Of a stretch of DNA of 40,084 bases, positions 7,786 to 14,891 are shown in pieces. Position numbers and translations under genes: made by a program. This stretch comes from Gammaproteobacteria bacterium (lineage in GTDB: Bacteria; Pseudomonadota; Gammaproteobacteria; Granulosicoccales; Granulosicoccaceae): the NCBI GenBank assembly GCA_019634245.1, contig JAHQVR010000193.1:1-40084 (forward strand), written 5' to 3'. Position 1 is the stretch's first letter, and each line of letters opens with the position of its first letter. Below the pieces are notes generated by a model that was given only the letters and a program-made list of their open reading frames with translations, searched no databases and was not told the DNA's origin.

Positions 7786-8445
7786 ATGAAAATGAAGGAT
7801 ATCCAGTGTTGGGTGAGCCTATGTTTGATGGCCATTGTCGTGTCGCACACGGCCATGGCCTCAGTCATACCCAACATCACAGCCTTTCAAGACGCCACTT
7901 TGGACGCTTGGCAGGAACGTTCCTTTTATGGCAATTCCAGCTATCAGCTTACGACCGAAAATGGGGTTCGAATTCTTAAGGCGACCACAGATGGCAGCGC
8001 TTCGGTGCTCTATCGCGAGGACACGGTCGAGCTCAGTGACACCCCGTGGCTTAAATGGTGGTGGAAGGTGGACGGTGTTTATGACAATCCGCAGGAACAG
8101 GCCAAAGAAGGTGATGATTTTCCGGCCAGAATCTATGTGGTCGCTCGCACAGGCTTTCTACCCTGGGAGAGCCTGTCATTGAACTATGTTTGGGCGTCTT
8201 CCTCAGAGGCTGGGAGCAGCTGGGAAAGTCCATATACCGATAAATCGGTGATGGTTGCACTACAAAGCGGCCCTGTTAAAGAGGGTGAATGGGTGTTCGA
8301 GGAACGCAACATCTATCAGGATTTTGCCACATACTTTGGCATCGAAATCTCCCGAATCAATGGATTGGCTGTTATGGTGGATGGTGACAACAGCGGTCAG
8401 AGCGGAACCGCCTATTTCGGTGGCATTGAGTTCAGCGAAGATTGA
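7786..8445 (+). CDS. DUF3047 family exported protein
   Basis: The product resembles DUF3047 proteins. After a signal peptide (hydrophobic CWVSLCLMAIVV, cleavage near AMA-SV) comes a beta-rich domain of about 190 residues. Recognisable pieces are TPWLKWWWKVD, GDDFPARIYVV, SLNYVWAS and the close NGLAVMVDGDNSGQSGTAYFGGIEF, a jelly-roll-like carbohydrate-binding ending. I start at ATG 7786 because it gives a normal signal peptide; the frame is open further up to a TTG near 7705. The function is unknown; the fold suggests ligand binding in the periplasm. A hairpin follows the gene at 8471-8496. Confidence 0.8.
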   Translation: MKMKDIQCWVSLCLMAIVVSHTAMASVIPNITAFQDATLDAWQERSFYGNSSYQLTTENGVRILKATTDGSASVLYREDTVELSDTPWLKWWWKVDGVYDNPQEQAKEGDDFPARIYVVARTGFLPWESLSLNYVWASSSEAGSSWESPYTDKSVMVALQSGPVKEGEWVFEERNIYQDFATYFGIEISRINGLAVMVDGDNSGQSGTAYFGGIEFSED

Positions 8446-8470
8446 AATCGACCCAAAAGTGTATTTTAAT

Positions 8471-8496
8471 GCATGATTGTAACTAAACGATCATGC
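8471..8496 (+). other. Strong hairpin after the DUF3047 gene
   Basis: GCATGATTGT (8471-8480) pairs with ACGATCATGC (8487-8496) over ten pairs, one a G-U wobble, with a six-base AACTAA loop. It begins 26 bases after the DUF3047 stop. There is no U-run after the stem, so it may be a factor-dependent terminator, an RNA-stabilising element or a protein site. Confidence 0.5.
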
Positions 8497-8598
8497 CTCC
8501 GAGCTAAGATAAGCCAGCGGAACACAAGTTGCTGAACCTAGCTGTTTATAGATCGTATCAGTTGATGACAGCCGGACCATTCAATCAAGGGCAACGCA

Positions 8599-9285
8599 AT
8601 GGATCGACGTGATTTCACACGTTTGTGCAGTGGTATGCTGGCAGGAGCCGCTTCTTTGCATGCCTCTGCCAATGATGCTGGGCACCTGTATCCTCGCGCC
8701 CAAATTACCCTCGATGACGGCACTCCGCTATCCATCGACACGCTGGAAGTTAACGACTCCCTGATCTTCAGCTATCCATACAAAACCACTCCTTGCTTTC
8801 TGGTTCGGCTCTCTGCGTCTGCACCGGGGAATGGCAAGTGGTCCGGCGGCATCGGTCCAGATCAGTCGGTGGTCGCTTTCTCGGCCATTTGCAGCCATAA
8901 AATGTCGCACCCAGCCAGACCCATTAGCCATATTAATTTTCGTAGTGACGCGGTGGCCTATTTCGATACACAAGGCCAACGTCACGAACGTGCCAATGTC
9001 ATCAGTTGTTGTTCTGAACGAAGTGTCTACGATCCATTGAATGGCGGTAGTGTGCTCAGCGGCCCAGCGCCTGTGCCTCTAGCGGCGATTGCGTTGGAAG
9101 TTGATGAGTCCGGTTTGCTGTATGCCACAGGAAGTTTAGGTGCCGATCAGTACGACCGATTCTTAACAAAATTCGGATTTCGTTTAGCCATGGAATATGG
9201 TGTAACAGACGTACGGGCATGGGTCGGCGAACAAACTGTCGCAGTACGCTCAAACCAGTTTTCTCAGCAGCAAATACGTTGTTGA
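8599..9285 (+). CDS. Rieske-like [2Fe-2S] domain protein lacking the second histidine
   Basis: The 228-residue product opens with a Tat-type start (MDRRDFTRLC, then AGAASLHASA) and has a Rieske-like domain. The first ligand loop is intact (Cys98-Ser-His100). The second loop reads ISCCSERSVYDP: Cys137 and Cys138 are present, but where the Cys-x-x-His histidine is expected there is Glu140 (counting from Cys137) or Arg141 (counting from Cys138). The following GGSVLSGPAP matches the conserved loop after the cluster, so the alignment is firm. Either the cluster has an unusual ligand or it is lost. The start ATG follows CAAGGGCAACGCA. The stop is one base before the ATG of the patatin gene, so the two are co-translated. 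Confidence 0.75.
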   Translation: MDRRDFTRLCSGMLAGAASLHASANDAGHLYPRAQITLDDGTPLSIDTLEVNDSLIFSYPYKTTPCFLVRLSASAPGNGKWSGGIGPDQSVVAFSAICSHKMSHPARPISHINFRSDAVAYFDTQGQRHERANVISCCSERSVYDPLNGGSVLSGPAPVPLAAIALEVDESGLLYATGSLGADQYDRFLTKFGFRLAMEYGVTDVRAWVGEQTVAVRSNQFSQQQIRC

Positions 9286-9286
9286 T

Positions 9287-11626
9287 ATGAAACCACTGTC
9301 CTCAGAAGCTCGCCAGCTACGACAGCTACGTAAACTTCCCATCGTTGAAGCTGTTCCGAAAGATCGCTGGGATGCGCTGTCCCCACACATCAGCTTTGTG
9401 GATCTTGCCGAAGGCGAATCTCTATTCTCTGCAGGTACTCAGAGTGAAAATCTCTTTCTGGTCGTAGACGGGGAGCTAAGCCTCTTCGTGCCTAAACAGA
9501 ATATGGGCATGGAAGAGAACTTCTATTTGCACTCTAGAATCAAAGGCGATACTGCCGGAGATTTTGCGGTTCTCAACGGCGGTGTACATCTGGTCAGTGC
9601 GCAAGCGGCAAAAAAAACTCGTGTGGCGAAATTCCCCCGTGTCGCATTCGAGCTACTGACCGATCTTGATCCGACCATTCTATCCCGAGTGTATGACACA
9701 GCTGCAGAGCTTTCTCGCCGAGTCACCGTCGCGAAAGTATTCCATGAACTGTTTGGGGAACTCACCACAGAAACCATGGAAGAACTACTAAACAGTGTGT
9801 ATATAAAACATTTTAAAAACGGTGACGTCCTATTTAACGAAGGTGATAAACCCGATGGCCTGCATGTTGTGCTCTCAGGGCGCTTGAATGTTGAGTCCAC
9901 AGACGCAAACAACCAACCCGTTCTGATCGCCGAAGTACAAGCCAGAGAAAGCGTGGGTGAACTGGCGATGATAAACGGGGGAAATCGCAGTGCAACGGTT
10001 TATGCAACTCGCGAATCCACGGTCGCATTCTTAACCCGCGAGAACTTCGATCGCATCATTAGAACAAAGCCCACAATGATGCTGTCATTGGCTAAGATGA
10101 TAGTTGGCAGGCACACGACCAGTCACAATCGCTATCAACGCCGAGCTGATAGAACATTCGTCTTGGTCCCGCTAGACAAAGATCTACCACTGCGCCGAAT
10201 TGTCCAACAAATGAAACGCCAAATGCGCAGCATTGGTAAACCATTGCTGCTCGATGCCCGAGATTTTGATCTTCTTTATGGGAAAAGTGGCGTATCACAA
10301 ACACCGTTAACACATGATTTCAACACATCGATCACGGAATGGCTCGATGACAAAGAAACCAGTTTCAGTGAAATCATCTACGTCGCTGACAGTGAATGGA
10401 ACGCCTGGACACAGAGGTGCATTAACAGAGCCGATAAAATTCTGCTGCTGGCCAGTGCTACCACGGATAATTCCGCAGAAATTCGTAGTGTTGAGAAGGC
10501 TATAGACGAGCACTACATCAACGCCCGTGTAAAACCGGCAAAGGATCTTGTCCTGTTACATCCTAGTGACACCAAGTACCCGAGTAAAACCGCACGCTGG
10601 CTAAAACCAAGAGACGTTCACACGCATCACCACGTTCGGCTCGATGATAAAAAACACCTGGCGCGGCTCACACGAAGAATGTGTGGCTTAGCGCGTGGCC
10701 TAGTGTTTTCCGGAGGTGGTGCAAGGGGCTACGCTCATTTGGGTGTTCAGCGTTTGCTCGAAGAACACGAAATCGATATTGATTACTTTGGTGGTTCAAG
10801 CATGGGTGGGCTACTCGCCGCCTCGATGGCGATGGGGCACCCGACCAGCCGCATTATGGATTTATCCAAAACCTTCGCGAATAAACGAGCCTTGTTCGAC
10901 TACACGTTGCCGATGACTTCTCTAATGAAGTCCATGAAACTGACTCACTTTTGCAAAAGCGTGTATCGTCAGGTTCGCATAGAAGATTTATGGACACCGT
11001 TTTTTTGTGTATCGTCCAATCTCTCCGATGGCCAAGAAGTCATACACGACCAAGGCGAACTATGGCGCGTGGTTCGTAGTACGATCTCGTTACCTGGCGT
11101 GTTCTCGCCGGTCCCTACACCACAAGGACAACTGCTCATCGACGGTGCAGTACTAAACACCTTTCCCGTGGACATCATGGATGAGAAATTAGGCGGCTCG
11201 GGTAAAATTATCGGGGTAAATGTCAGTCAGATCGCTGAGTTGCGGCACTACTATGATTACGGAACATCGCTATCGGGTTGGAAAGTACTGGGGGCTCGGC
11301 TCAGAGGTGGGAAAAATCGTAGCCGCATGCCGCGAATAGCCGAAACACTGCTGCGCTCTACCGATATCAAAAGTATTGCCCGGTTGCTCGAGGTAAAGCA
11401 GTTACTCGATGTGCTTATCGAACCGGATGTGAGTCATATCTCACTACTGGATTTTAAATCTTACGCTCGTATCAGCGACATTGGGTATGCTGAAGCCAAG
11501 CGGGTTTTTCAAGAGTGCGGCATTATTGAATTAGGCTGTGACCCGATAGAGTCTGCATCGGTTGAGCTCCCACCCACTAGCGACGCTGAAACAGAGCCAA
11601 CAATGCAGCCTCATCCTGCGCCATAG
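9287..11626 (+). CDS. Patatin-like phospholipase with two cyclic-nucleotide-binding domains (NTE family)
   Basis: A 779-residue neuropathy-target-esterase-type protein. Two cNMP-binding (Crp-like) domains occupy about residues 20-145 and 155-275; the second has the phosphate-cassette-like VGELAMINGGNRSATVYA. A middle region (290-450) has an odd fold like the linker of NTE proteins. The patatin domain follows, with the oxyanion loop SGGGARG (475-481), the nucleophile in GGSSMGG (Ser505) and the dyad Asp619 in IDGA. It should hydrolyse lysophospholipids or phospholipids, gated by ligand binding. It starts one base after the Rieske-like gene. Its 3' end overlaps the convergent ankyrin gene by 50 bases. 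The last 40 residues are acidic and low-complexity. Confidence 0.9.
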   Translation: MKPLSSEARQLRQLRKLPIVEAVPKDRWDALSPHISFVDLAEGESLFSAGTQSENLFLVVDGELSLFVPKQNMGMEENFYLHSRIKGDTAGDFAVLNGGVHLVSAQAAKKTRVAKFPRVAFELLTDLDPTILSRVYDTAAELSRRVTVAKVFHELFGELTTETMEELLNSVYIKHFKNGDVLFNEGDKPDGLHVVLSGRLNVESTDANNQPVLIAEVQARESVGELAMINGGNRSATVYATRESTVAFLTRENFDRIIRTKPTMMLSLAKMIVGRHTTSHNRYQRRADRTFVLVPLDKDLPLRRIVQQMKRQMRSIGKPLLLDARDFDLLYGKSGVSQTPLTHDFNTSITEWLDDKETSFSEIIYVADSEWNAWTQRCINRADKILLLASATTDNSAEIRSVEKAIDEHYINARVKPAKDLVLLHPSDTKYPSKTARWLKPRDVHTHHHVRLDDKKHLARLTRRMCGLARGLVFSGGGARGYAHLGVQRLLEEHEIDIDYFGGSSMGGLLAASMAMGHPTSRIMDLSKTFANKRALFDYTLPMTSLMKSMKLTHFCKSVYRQVRIEDLWTPFFCVSSNLSDGQEVIHDQGELWRVVRSTISLPGVFSPVPTPQGQLLIDGAVLNTFPVDIMDEKLGGSGKIIGVNVSQIAELRHYYDYGTSLSGWKVLGARLRGGKNRSRMPRIAETLLRSTDIKSIARLLEVKQLLDVLIEPDVSHISLLDFKSYARISDIGYAEAKRVFQECGIIELGCDPIESASVELPPTSDAETEPTMQPHPAP

Positions 11627-12437
11627 TTTTTGCCGTTTCGCCCTCTCTATTTTGCAAATCACTACTGGCCCCAGCGTCGAGTAATAAGCTGACAAGATCA
11701 GTTCGGTTAGCCGCCACGGCATAGTGCAGAGCTGTGTTGTTGCGCTCATCCTGTTGGTCAATATCGATACCCTCGGCTGACAACAGCACCTTCACCACGT
11801 CCACGTGACCATTGTCGACAGCCCGCATTAACGGTGAAAAACGATACACATCGGGTGCGTTGGCATCCGCACCAATGGAAATAAGCCAGCGTAACAATTC
11901 ATCTGAACCTTTCGCTGCGGCGATCGTTACGGCCGACCAACCATTCGACCCTTGTGCCTGAACATCTACCCCTTGATCATAAAGCCACTGAGCCGCGTCG
12001 AGCTCATTGCCTAACACGGCAAACATAAAGGCTGTTCCACCGGTAACCGTTTTTTGCTTCAGATTTGCACCTGCCGCAACCAATGTCTTAGCAAGAGGAA
12101 GCTCGCCAGTTTTACAGGCCACCATCAGCGCCGTTTTTCCATTACTCGCGGTATGCGATAAAAGCGTTTGTGGTGCTTCATGCGTTTCGAACAGAGTGAT
12201 GAGTTGCTCAGTATCATCGTTAGCGATCGCACTCGCCCATTGTTCAGCAGGCGTTTTCTGCGTAGCAATGATCTCTGGTATCTCGGGCTGCTCCACAGGT
12301 TCTGCCGCCGCAGCACCAAAATCACCAGACTCACTAGCACCAGTGCCTGAGTCGCCATAGTCCAGCGCATCGACCGGTGTTGATACCACGGCCCATAGGA
12401 CGAGCACCGGTATTAAGAAAGCGCTATGTGAAATCAT
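11577..12437 (-). CDS. Exported ankyrin-repeat protein
   Basis: A 286-residue protein with an N-terminal signal peptide (hydrophobic residues 6-22, cleavage near VDA-LD). A Gly/Ala/Glu/Pro-rich linker (26-60) and then about five ankyrin repeats follow, from roughly residue 65 to 280. Typical repeat cores are NGKTALMVACKTGELPLAKTL, VYRFSPLMRAVDNGHVDVV and RNNTALHYAVAANRTDLVSLL. Ankyrin stacks bind other proteins, and the signal peptide puts this one in the periplasm. Its partner is unknown. The coding end overlaps the patatin gene tail-to-tail by 50 bases, an unusually long convergent overlap. Confidence 0.88.
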   Translation of the reverse strand: MISHSAFLIPVLVLWAVVSTPVDALDYGDSGTGASESGDFGAAAAEPVEQPEIPEIIATQKTPAEQWASAIANDDTEQLITLFETHEAPQTLLSHTASNGKTALMVACKTGELPLAKTLVAAGANLKQKTVTGGTAFMFAVLGNELDAAQWLYDQGVDVQAQGSNGWSAVTIAAAKGSDELLRWLISIGADANAPDVYRFSPLMRAVDNGHVDVVKVLLSAEGIDIDQQDERNNTALHYAVAANRTDLVSLLLDAGASSDLQNREGETAKTMAQDEAALLALFQRR

Positions 12438-12468
12438 TGAGGAGAAGAACGAGAACCTGGATGACTAT

Positions 12469-13041
12469 TTAGGGAATGTCCGTCGGCAGAGAATCACTGG
12501 GTTTAACCGGCACAAACGTCGCCACAGTGACTGAGTCAGCGAAGGCTGCCTCAGGATCATAACGGCCGGTGAGACGAATCATGGCATCTCTAGCGACAGC
12601 TTCATTAAGTATTTCTGTTAAAGCCTCTCTGTGCTGTTCAACCAACACAATGCGTTGTTTCCACAATTGAGTGCAGTACTGATCCCCAAAAATCAACGGT
12701 ACGGTTTCCTGTTCGCTGAGCATTTTCAACACATCAAAGTGAGACGTACTATGACCGGTAATGAATAGCACAGAGCCTTCGATGGGTGCTCCAGGGGTGG
12801 CTACCTCAAACTTCAATTCCACCAGCGTGGCATTTTCGTGTTCGAGTAAATCGGCTTCAACCGTCACATCAAACGGCGCCAGTTCGGCTAAGTCATGTTG
12901 CAAGCATGGAGCTTCAGGCGCAATAACGTAGAAAATACCCGCCTGCCAATCCCCATCATCCATTCGGATGGGCACACAGGTGACAGTCACGCCTGCAGAG
13001 TGCAGTGCAACGACTACTTCATCTGGAAATTTTTCGGCCAT
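12469..13041 (-). CDS. Hypothetical protein, no family recognised
   Basis: A 190-residue cytoplasmic protein, acidic and without a signal peptide or membrane helix. It has alternating hydrophobic strands (VTVTCVPIRM, GIFYVIAPEA, VELKFEVAT, SVLFITGHS) and a helical segment (LWKQRIVLVEQHREALTEIL), suggesting an alpha/beta fold. I do not recognise it. It lies 45 bases downstream of the fdhC stop on the same strand and 31 bases before the ankyrin gene, so it could be a read-through member of the formate dehydrogenase transcript. A hairpin lies just before its start, and I see no ribosome site for ATG 13041. Confidence 0.65.
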   Translation of the reverse strand: MAEKFPDEVVVALHSAGVTVTCVPIRMDDGDWQAGIFYVIAPEAPCLQHDLAELAPFDVTVEADLLEHENATLVELKFEVATPGAPIEGSVLFITGHSTSHFDVLKMLSEQETVPLIFGDQYCTQLWKQRIVLVEQHREALTEILNEAVARDAMIRLTGRYDPEAAFADSVTVATFVPVKPSDSLPTDIP

Positions 13042-13049
13042 CAGCGCAT

Positions 13050-13079
13050 GGGGAAGCCGGTTGGCTCCCCCACTTTTTT
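13050..13079 (+). terminator. Rho-independent-terminator-like hairpin, U-tract on the plus strand
   Basis: GGGG (13050-13053) pairs with CCCC (13067-13070) and AGCC (13055-13058) with GGCT (13063-13066). One bulged A and a GGTT loop complete the stem, and a run of six T follows at 13074-13079. The U-tract is on the plus strand, where no gene ends. For the minus-strand formate dehydrogenase genes the hairpin has only an A-tract before it. Confidence 0.5.
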
Positions 13080-13086
13080 ATTTCGT

Positions 13087-14199
13087 TTAAGCGCGTGCCG
13101 GACGTTGCGGTCGTGTCTGTGATTGGTCAGTAGCTTCACGCACCACTTGATCTGTGGTGGGTAAATCTACCTTGCCCTTGCTAGCCATTTTTTCGTACCA
13201 CAGATCATGATGCTGCTTGGCCCACTCCTCGGATACGTAACCGGTGGACATACCCTCAAACGCACCCTCTGTCCCTGCGGTGCCTATATAGATATGCCCT
13301 AAGGCTACTGCGGTCCAAATTATTCCTGCCACAGCATGAATGATGTTGGCTTGCTGCATATTAGCGCGAGCGGTTTCCAGCCCAGGGATTTGCCAACCAA
13401 AAATTGGCGACACCATAATCAAACCCGTCACACTCACTGCCACACCTGCGATAGCAACGAGCCAAAACCACACCTTCTCACCGCCGTTCATTCGGCCCGC
13501 CGACGGATGTTTATCTCCAATCAATCCACCACCTTGGGCAAACCATTTCAGATCGGTGACGGTTGGAAAGTTGTGCCAGATCCACATGATGATCATCAGC
13601 GCAACGCCTACAGAGAACACCGGACCAATAAAATTGTGAATAGTGATCGACATATTGGCCCATGACGCGAAGCCGGCTTTACCTAACAGCGGTATCAACA
13701 CCGCTCTGCCAAGCAACATACTCAGGCCTGTGATGGCCAAGGCAATAAAGGATATAGCGGTGACCCAATGAACTAAGCGATCAAACCACCCCCAGCGCTT
13801 CACTTTTCGGCCCGACAGTTTATCGGCGGAGAGTTTATTGCGACCGCTGATCAGGTGATATAACAAGATAATGCCGGCGAAGATCGCAATGATCCAAGGT
13901 AACTTAGTGGAGATGGCACCACTGCGAGCGAGCTGCCATTCCCAACCACCTGCTTGAATCAATTGATTCGCACCTTCGCCCTTGACGGCCGAATACCCCG
14001 TGGTGCCGTCTTTCACCAAACCCCAAAACGTACCGCGAGGGTTAGTCGAATTCGTTGCCTCTTGCGCAATGGCAGAGTGCCCAAGCCAGTGTAAGGAATA
14101 ACTTGCCAGCGGCAAGGCGACAGCCAATGCCAGGATAGCCAATAAACTATAGGTGGCAATGCGACGACGACGGGCCTTTTTATCCAGAGCCTTCTTCAT
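13087..14199 (-). CDS. fdhC: Formate dehydrogenase cytochrome b556 (gamma) subunit
   Basis: The membrane subunit that takes electrons from the iron-sulfur subunit and passes them through two b hemes to quinone. An N-terminal helix (about residues 13-35 from the chosen start) and a periplasmic segment precede the four-helix cytochrome b core. Candidate heme-ligand histidines are RLVHWVTAIS, SITIHNFIGP, IMWIWHNFP and the IIHAVAGI...ALGHIYIG helix. The C-terminus (about 60 residues) is cytoplasmic. I start at ATG 14199 (MKKALDKK) because GGGGGAA lies just upstream; a longer frame to 14241 lacks such a site. It is the last of the operon's three structural genes, after fdhB with an intervening hairpin. 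Confidence 0.92.
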   Translation of the reverse strand: MKKALDKKARRRRIATYSLLAILALAVALPLASYSLHWLGHSAIAQEATNSTNPRGTFWGLVKDGTTGYSAVKGEGANQLIQAGGWEWQLARSGAISTKLPWIIAIFAGIILLYHLISGRNKLSADKLSGRKVKRWGWFDRLVHWVTAISFIALAITGLSMLLGRAVLIPLLGKAGFASWANMSITIHNFIGPVFSVGVALMIIMWIWHNFPTVTDLKWFAQGGGLIGDKHPSAGRMNGGEKVWFWLVAIAGVAVSVTGLIMVSPIFGWQIPGLETARANMQQANIIHAVAGIIWTAVALGHIYIGTAGTEGAFEGMSTGYVSEEWAKQHHDLWYEKMASKGKVDLPTTDQVVREATDQSQTRPQRPARA

Positions 14200-14243
14200 A
14201 TCGAGTTCCCCCTTACCTCGAGTAAACTTAAGTCGAATCAAAT

Positions 14244-14268
14244 TGTCCCTGCCATCCAGGCAGGGACA
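14244..14268 (-). other. Perfect 10-bp hairpin between fdhB and fdhC
   Basis: TGTCCCTGCC (14244-14253) pairs perfectly with GGCAGGGACA (14259-14268) around a five-base loop. In the minus-strand transcript it lies 17 bases after the fdhB stop and about 45 bases before the fdhC start. No U-run follows, so it is more likely a processing or stability element that sets subunit ratio than a full terminator. Confidence 0.55.
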
Positions 14269-14285
14269 GACTTATTTCGGTATGC

Positions 14286-14876
14286 CTAAACGCCTTCGCT
14301 GTAGGCTGTATCCCAACCCCAGGTGTTCGGCCTGCCGCCGCGGCGCAGTACACGTTCGCGATAAATGTCAGCCACATCGTCACCGTCACCGGCAATAAGC
14401 GCTTTCGTGGCACACATTTCTGCACACAGCGGCAAGGTACCTTCGGCGATACGATTACGGCCATACTTTTCGTATTCAGCCGTGGACATATCATCTTCCG
14501 GGCCGCCAGCACAGAAGGTGCATTTGTCCATTTTTCCACGCGCTCCAAAGGAGGTTTGCTGCGGATACTGAGGTGCTCCAAACGGACACGCATAGAAACA
14601 ATAGCCACACCCTATGCAGAGATTTTTATCGTGCAGAACAATCCCGTCATCGGTGGTGTAGAAGCAATCAACCGGACACACCGCTTGGCACGGTGCATCA
14701 GTGCAATGCATGCAAGCCACAGAGATGGATTTCTCACCCGGCTCGCCATCACCTAACGTAACGACACGTCGTCGGTTAACACCCCAAGGCACCTCGTGCT
14801 CGTTCTTACACGCGGTTACACACCCGTTGCACTCGATGCAGCGTTCGGCGTCACACAGAAATTTCATTCTAGCCAT
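14286..14876 (-). CDS. fdhB: Formate dehydrogenase iron-sulfur (beta) subunit
   Basis: Electron-transfer subunit between FdhA and FdhC. Sixteen cysteines form four [4Fe-4S] ligand sets: CIECNGCVTACKNEHE near the N-terminus, CMHCTDAPCQAVCP, CIGCGYCFYACPFGAP, and CTFCAGG paired with the later CAEMC. The 196-residue length and the CPVDCFYTTDDGIVLHD segment fit the fdh3-type beta subunit, without the C-terminal membrane anchor of E. coli FdnH. GGAGAAC lies just upstream of ATG 14876. It starts 15 bases after fdhA and is translated in the same operon. Confidence 0.95.
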   Translation of the reverse strand: MARMKFLCDAERCIECNGCVTACKNEHEVPWGVNRRRVVTLGDGEPGEKSISVACMHCTDAPCQAVCPVDCFYTTDDGIVLHDKNLCIGCGYCFYACPFGAPQYPQQTSFGARGKMDKCTFCAGGPEDDMSTAEYEKYGRNRIAEGTLPLCAEMCATKALIAGDGDDVADIYRERVLRRGGRPNTWGWDTAYSEGV

Positions 14877-14891
14877 GATGTTCTCCTCGCC

